Below, piece after piece: positions 6,813 through 8,874 of a stretch of DNA of 8,874 nucleotides. This DNA comes from CAZVFX01 sp964626565 (GTDB lineage: Bacteria; Myxococcota_A; UBA9042; CAIXZC01), in assembly GCA_964626565.1 (NCBI GenBank), contig CAZVFX010000198.1, forward strand, positions 1-8,874, given 5' to 3'. Position numbers and translations under genes: made by a program. Position 1 is the stretch's first letter. Each line of letters opens with the position of its first letter. Below the pieces are notes generated by a model. The model did not search any database, was not told the origin of the DNA, and was given only the letters and a program-made list of their open reading frames with translations.

Positions 6813-7697
6813 GCCTTCGCTGCCCGAGTCCGCGTCCGGATCGTCGATACACTGCCCGAAGAACAGCTTCATCCCTTCCGGGCACGGGTTGTCGCCGCCG
6901 CCACCATTGCCTTCGTAGTCCGGGTCGTCAACGCACTGGCCGAAAAAGAACTTCTTGCCCGGCGGACACTGCTCCTCGGAACCCGCATCACCTTCCGGTT
7001 GTCCCGTCGCATCATCCTGAGTCACAATTTCCGGCTCGGTGTTGCCGGTGTCGGGAGGCCCCTCGCCAATCACGCAGGCGCCGTCGTCGCAGTACTCTTC
7101 GTTGCCGCAGGTGCCGCAACTGCCGGTGCAGCCGTCGCTGCCGCACACCTTGCCGAAACAGTTCGGCGTACATTCGTTGGATATGCACATGTTGTCGGTG
7201 CAGTCGCTCCCGGGCGGGCATTCACCGCAGGTCGCACCACACCCGTTGTCGCCGCACTCCTTGCCCAGACAGTCCGGAGTACACATCACGCAAACGTGGT
7301 CGATGCAGTAGTAGTTCGCGGGGCAATCAGCGCAGTTGCCGCCGCAGCCGTCGTCGCCGCACTCCTTGCCCGCACAATCCCCCTGGCAAGAGCCGCCAAG
7401 CACGCACGCTTCGTACTCAGGCCCGCACTTATTCAGTGTGGCCTCGAACACGCACACGGGGTCCGGGGGGGTGCCGGGGCACACCGCGGACAGGCACGCC
7501 TCAAGGTAGAAATACAACTCTTCCGCCTCGGTGGAACGTTGTTGCTTGCAGGTCAGCACGCAGGTGGCATCGGCCGTGGCACACTTCATCACGCATGCCA
7601 GGGTCTCGGCGCAGGAGAACTGTGCGCGGGCAGCGAAGGGAGCCAGGGCGGCAATTCCCAGCAGCACCGCAATAACCCATTTTGCAGCCAACTTCAT
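6720..7697 (-). CDS. Secreted cysteine-rich protein with ten-Cys domain, three eight-Cys modules and CTERM-like anchor
   Basis: A 325-residue exported protein with 39 cysteines in the mature part. A Sec signal peptide (1-25) ends in AARA before QFSC. A ten-Cys domain (29-98) is followed by three eight-Cys modules (104-136, 139-171, 176-208) with spacing C-x3-C-x4-C-x4-C-x3-C-x2-C-x5-C-x4-C. A low-complexity acidic linker (209-243) comes next, then two copies of CPxGxKxFFGQC-[VI]-DDPD (244-260, 272-288). The tail has a GCS motif at 295-297, a hydrophobic helix (about 303-320) and RR at 321-322. This three-part ending resembles MYXO-CTERM signals, which are processed by rhombosortase/myxosortase-type proteases for surface anchoring. 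GAGG lies 7 bases before the ATG at 7697. It is 115 bases downstream of the thioredoxin-like gene on the same strand and shares modules with the 1971-4643 lipoprotein. Its partner and function are unknown. Confidence 0.85.
   Translation of the reverse strand: MKLAAKWVIAVLLGIAALAPFAARAQFSCAETLACVMKCATADATCVLTCKQQRSTEAEELYFYLEACLSAVCPGTPPDPVCVFEATLNKCGPEYEACVLGGSCQGDCAGKECGDDGCGGNCADCPANYYCIDHVCVMCTPDCLGKECGDNGCGATCGECPPGSDCTDNMCISNECTPNCFGKVCGSDGCTGSCGTCGNEEYCDDGACVIGEGPPDTGNTEPEIVTQDDATGQPEGDAGSEEQCPPGKKFFFGQCVDDPDYEGNGGGGDNPCPEGMKLFFGQCIDDPDADSGSEGCSVGKATPYAVWLSLMLLLLAIAALRRPTS
7404..7613 (-). other. Ten-cysteine domain, N-terminal copy
   Basis: Residues 29-98 of the CTERM-like protein have the spacing C-x5-C-x3-C-x6-C-x3-C-x17-C-x4-C-x8-C-x8-C-x6-C. 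This matches the C-terminal domain of the lipoprotein at 1986-2189 except for one extra residue in two gaps. Shared residues outside the cysteines are few, such as an A.LGP/A.LNK step and a QYQAC/EYEAC ending. Confidence 0.7.
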
Positions 7698-7732
7698 GGT
7701 GAAACCTCTTTCTACTTCATCCTGATCAAACG

Positions 7733-7763
7733 TCTATACACCATAACTGTCTCGTCGAGTCAA
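7733..7763 (-). promoter_or_regulatory. Possible promoter of the CTERM-like cysteine-rich gene
   Basis: On the minus strand TTGACT (7758-7763) precedes TATAGA (7733-7738) with a 19-base spacer, longer than ideal. A second, overlapping TTGACT lies at 7763-7768. The -35 sits in the 8-mer AGTCAAGT (7758-7765, plus-strand reading), which also occurs at 4724-4731 in front of the cysteine-rich lipoprotein gene. If functional, it would let this gene be transcribed apart from the thioredoxin-like gene. Confidence 0.3.
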
Positions 7764-7773
7764 GTCAAACAGC

Positions 7774-7815
7774 AGCTATCAGCCTTCAGCGATCAGCTAT
7801 CAGCTCACAGCTTTA
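7774..7815. repeat. Heptanucleotide tandem repeat, AGCNNNC type, six units
   Basis: Six consecutive 7-base units begin with AGC: AGCTATC, AGCCTTC, AGCGATC, AGCTATC, AGCTCAC and AGCTTTA. The first five fit AGCNNNC and the last runs into the stop codon (7813-7815) of the thioredoxin-like gene. Imperfect AGC-heptamer tracts of this sort occur between genes in several bacteria. Their function is not established. Confidence 0.75.
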
Positions 7816-8355
7816 CGGATTTGCGGCATCCCCGCCGAGGCGTTTTTCGATCTCTTCGCCCGCCTTGGCGGCTTCCTCGGTCTTCAGCACCAGCTTGCCC
7901 TCTTTGTCGAGGAGAAAGACCTGGGGCAGGGAGACGCTGTTGGAGTTGCCCGAGGTCACTCCGTATTGTTTGGCCACAAGATTGTACTTGTCGAAAGCAA
8001 CCGGGAACGGCACTGAATTCCTGGCGAAATACTCCTTGAGTTTGGCCCGGGCTGACGGGACGTCGTCCTCCTGCCTGATACTCACGATTACGATCCGCAA
8101 TCCCCGATCATGGTATTTCTCGTGCAACTTGGTCCAGGTCGGCAACGCCTTCTTGCACGGCTTGCAGCGATCCCAGAAGAAGTCCACCGCCACCAACTTC
8201 ACTCCGTCGGTGTTGCGGGTTCTGGACATGGAGAACAGTTTGGAGCCCAATTCATAAAGCTCGAAATCGTATGGGTGATCCTTGCTACTGGCGCTGCCGG
8301 AAATCAGGAGACCCAAAAGGGCCGTCACGCATACTGCAGTTCTTCCTATCACCAC
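7813..8355 (-). CDS. Periplasmic TlpA/ResA-like thioredoxin-fold protein
   Basis: A 180-residue exported thioredoxin-fold protein. A Sec-type signal peptide covers about residues 1-24 (hydrophobic 8-20, SGSASS before KDH). The core starts with KLVAVDFFWDRCKPCKKALP (53-72), with redox cysteines C64 and C67 in a CKPC motif. It continues with GLRIVIVSI (85-93) and the cis-proline loop VSLPQVFLLDKEGKLV (141-156, P144), all typical of TlpA/ResA/AlkhydroperoxidaseC-like proteins. Such proteins exchange thiols and disulfides with exported substrates, for example in cytochrome c maturation or disulfide repair. No partner membrane reductase (CcdA/DsbD) is present in the window. The start is GTG at 8355, or the next codon, also GTG, at 8352; GGGGAG lies 5 bases before the first and 8 before the second. 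The nearby CTERM-like cysteine-rich gene downstream suggests that protein as a client, which is inference. Confidence 0.87.
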   Translation of the reverse strand: MVIGRTAVCVTALLGLLISGSASSKDHPYDFELYELGSKLFSMSRTRNTDGVKLVAVDFFWDRCKPCKKALPTWTKLHEKYHDRGLRIVIVSIRQEDDVPSARAKLKEYFARNSVPFPVAFDKYNLVAKQYGVTSGNSNSVSLPQVFLLDKEGKLVLKTEEAAKAGEEIEKRLGGDAANP

Positions 8356-8375
8356 CGCTACTCCCCACCCGCAGC

Positions 8376-8397
8376 CCGCGGCCGCAGATCTGAATTC
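8376..8397. other. Contiguous restriction palindromes resembling a polylinker
   Basis: CCGCGG (8376-8381) overlaps GCGGCCGC (8378-8385), which is followed without any gap by AGATCT (8386-8391) and GAATTC (8392-8397). These are the SacII, NotI, BglII and EcoRI sites. Such an arrangement is usual in cloning polylinkers and rare in natural DNA. It lies between the Shine-Dalgarno of the thioredoxin-like gene and the small plus-strand gene, so no protein is affected. It may be a cloning or adaptor remnant, or chance. Confidence 0.5.
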
Positions 8398-8476
8398 AAG
8401 TCGCTCGAAGGCTCAAACTGTGTACCACAAGGGGAAGCTGACGGCAATTTCCAATTTTTACTCATCCCGTGCGCGC

Positions 8477-8489
8477 TATTTTGAAAATA
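8477..8489. promoter_or_regulatory. AT-rich palindrome upstream of the CPCC protein gene
   Basis: TATTTT-G-AAAATA is a perfect 6-base dyad around a single base, about 70 bases before the ATG at 8558, in otherwise GC-rich DNA. It could be an operator or an AT-rich promoter element. TTGAAA at 8481-8486 has no convincing -10 at normal spacing. Confidence 0.25.
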
Positions 8490-8557
8490 AATGGTACAAG
8501 CGGCCTCCCAACCCCCGATAACAATAGCAGGAAGACCCACAACAAGAGGAGGCTAAG

Positions 8558-8872
8558 ATGAAGCTGAAGAAGCTGTCTACCAAACGTCTGACCAGGCTCG
8601 TGCAAAGCACCTTCGGAAAGAGCGCCCTGTGGGAGCGGCGGGACGCTTACTGCTTTGTGCATCTCGACGGTGCCGACGACAAGCTGAGAGCCGAGCGCAT
8701 GGAGCGGTTTGTACCGACGTTGTTTTTCGACCCCCACTGCCCCTGCTGTGAGCCGTTCCTCAAAGACGGCGCCTTCATGGTGTTTGACGGGGACTCCCTG
8801 GTCGGGTTGCGACCGTTGGGAAACGGGTCGTTCGAAAGCGTGGTGCTTTCGGTGCAAGAGGCGATGAACTAG
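8558..8872 (+). CDS. Small protein of unknown function with CPCC motif
   Basis: A 104-residue protein that I do not recognise. It has a basic N-terminus (KLKKLSTKR, residues 2-10), a middle region with WERRDAYCFVHLDG (25-38), and DPHCPCCEPF at 58-67, where C61, C63 and C64 plus H60 could bind a metal. A beta-rich tail with GAFMVFDGDSLVGLRPLG (71-88) follows. There is no signal peptide or membrane helix, so it is probably cytoplasmic. The start is well supported: GAGGAGG lies 5 bases before the ATG. The gene is divergent from the thioredoxin-like gene with a 202-base gap and ends 2 bases before the window edge, so an operon continuing to the right cannot be judged. An antisense frame at 8462-8857 is less convincing because it lacks such a ribosome site. 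Confidence 0.7.
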   Translation: MKLKKLSTKRLTRLVQSTFGKSALWERRDAYCFVHLDGADDKLRAERMERFVPTLFFDPHCPCCEPFLKDGAFMVFDGDSLVGLRPLGNGSFESVVLSVQEAMN

Positions 8873-8874
8873 CC

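Noticed and set aside
6663..8039. 458-residue plus-strand open frame
   Set aside because: It starts inside the oxidoreductase gene and runs antisense to two well-supported minus-strand genes; the composition is Ala/Arg/His shadow type.
8462..8857. 131-residue minus-strand open frame opposite the CPCC gene
   Set aside because: No ribosome site or domain is visible, whereas the plus frame has an excellent Shine-Dalgarno.

Overview
The window looks like part of a high-GC chromosome from an anaerobic, deltaproteobacterial-type bacterium (Myxococcota, Bradymonadota or Desulfobacterota sense). The support is indirect: very cysteine-rich secreted proteins of a style common in myxobacteria-like genomes, a C-terminal tail resembling the MYXO-CTERM sorting signal, a PilZ-like protein with a helical-repeat C-terminus, and a tungsten-type aldehyde ferredoxin oxidoreductase typical of anaerobes. 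No rRNA, tRNA, CRISPR array, transposase or integrase was seen. No gap between genes exceeds about 200 bases.

Layout. Positions 3-4643 hold three minus-strand genes, read right to left: an 890-residue outer-membrane-type lipoprotein with about 143 cysteines, then 11 bases later a PilZ-like/helical-repeat protein, then after 169 bases a short U32-family protein with four cysteines. A 122-bp divergent promoter region separates the lipoprotein from the plus-strand aldehyde ferredoxin oxidoreductase (4766-6730). That gene meets, and overlaps by 11 bp at its 3' end, a minus-strand gene (6720-7697) for a second cysteine-rich protein, secreted and ending in a CTERM-like anchor. Upstream of that, also on minus, lies a periplasmic TlpA/ResA-like thioredoxin (7813-8355), with a heptanucleotide repeat tract at its stop codon. 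Divergent from it, 8558-8872 encodes a 104-residue protein of unknown function with a CPCC motif. The 202-bp gap before it contains a polylinker-like run of restriction palindromes.

The most interesting signal is the pairing of the two cysteine-rich proteins. Both carry the same eight-cysteine module, six clear copies in one and three in the other. Both also carry one copy of a ten-cysteine domain with nearly identical spacing. In the lipoprotein this domain is at the C-terminus and the lipid anchor at the N-terminus. In the CTERM protein the domain is at the mature N-terminus and the anchor at the C-terminus. The ten-cysteine domain would therefore be the membrane-distal tip of both, on a stalk of eight-cysteine modules. 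A CxxC thioredoxin-like protein is encoded next to the second one. A reasonable but unproven reading is a disulfide-rich cell-surface system with its own thiol-disulfide helper. The oxidoreductase, U32 protein and PilZ-like protein may be unrelated neighbours.
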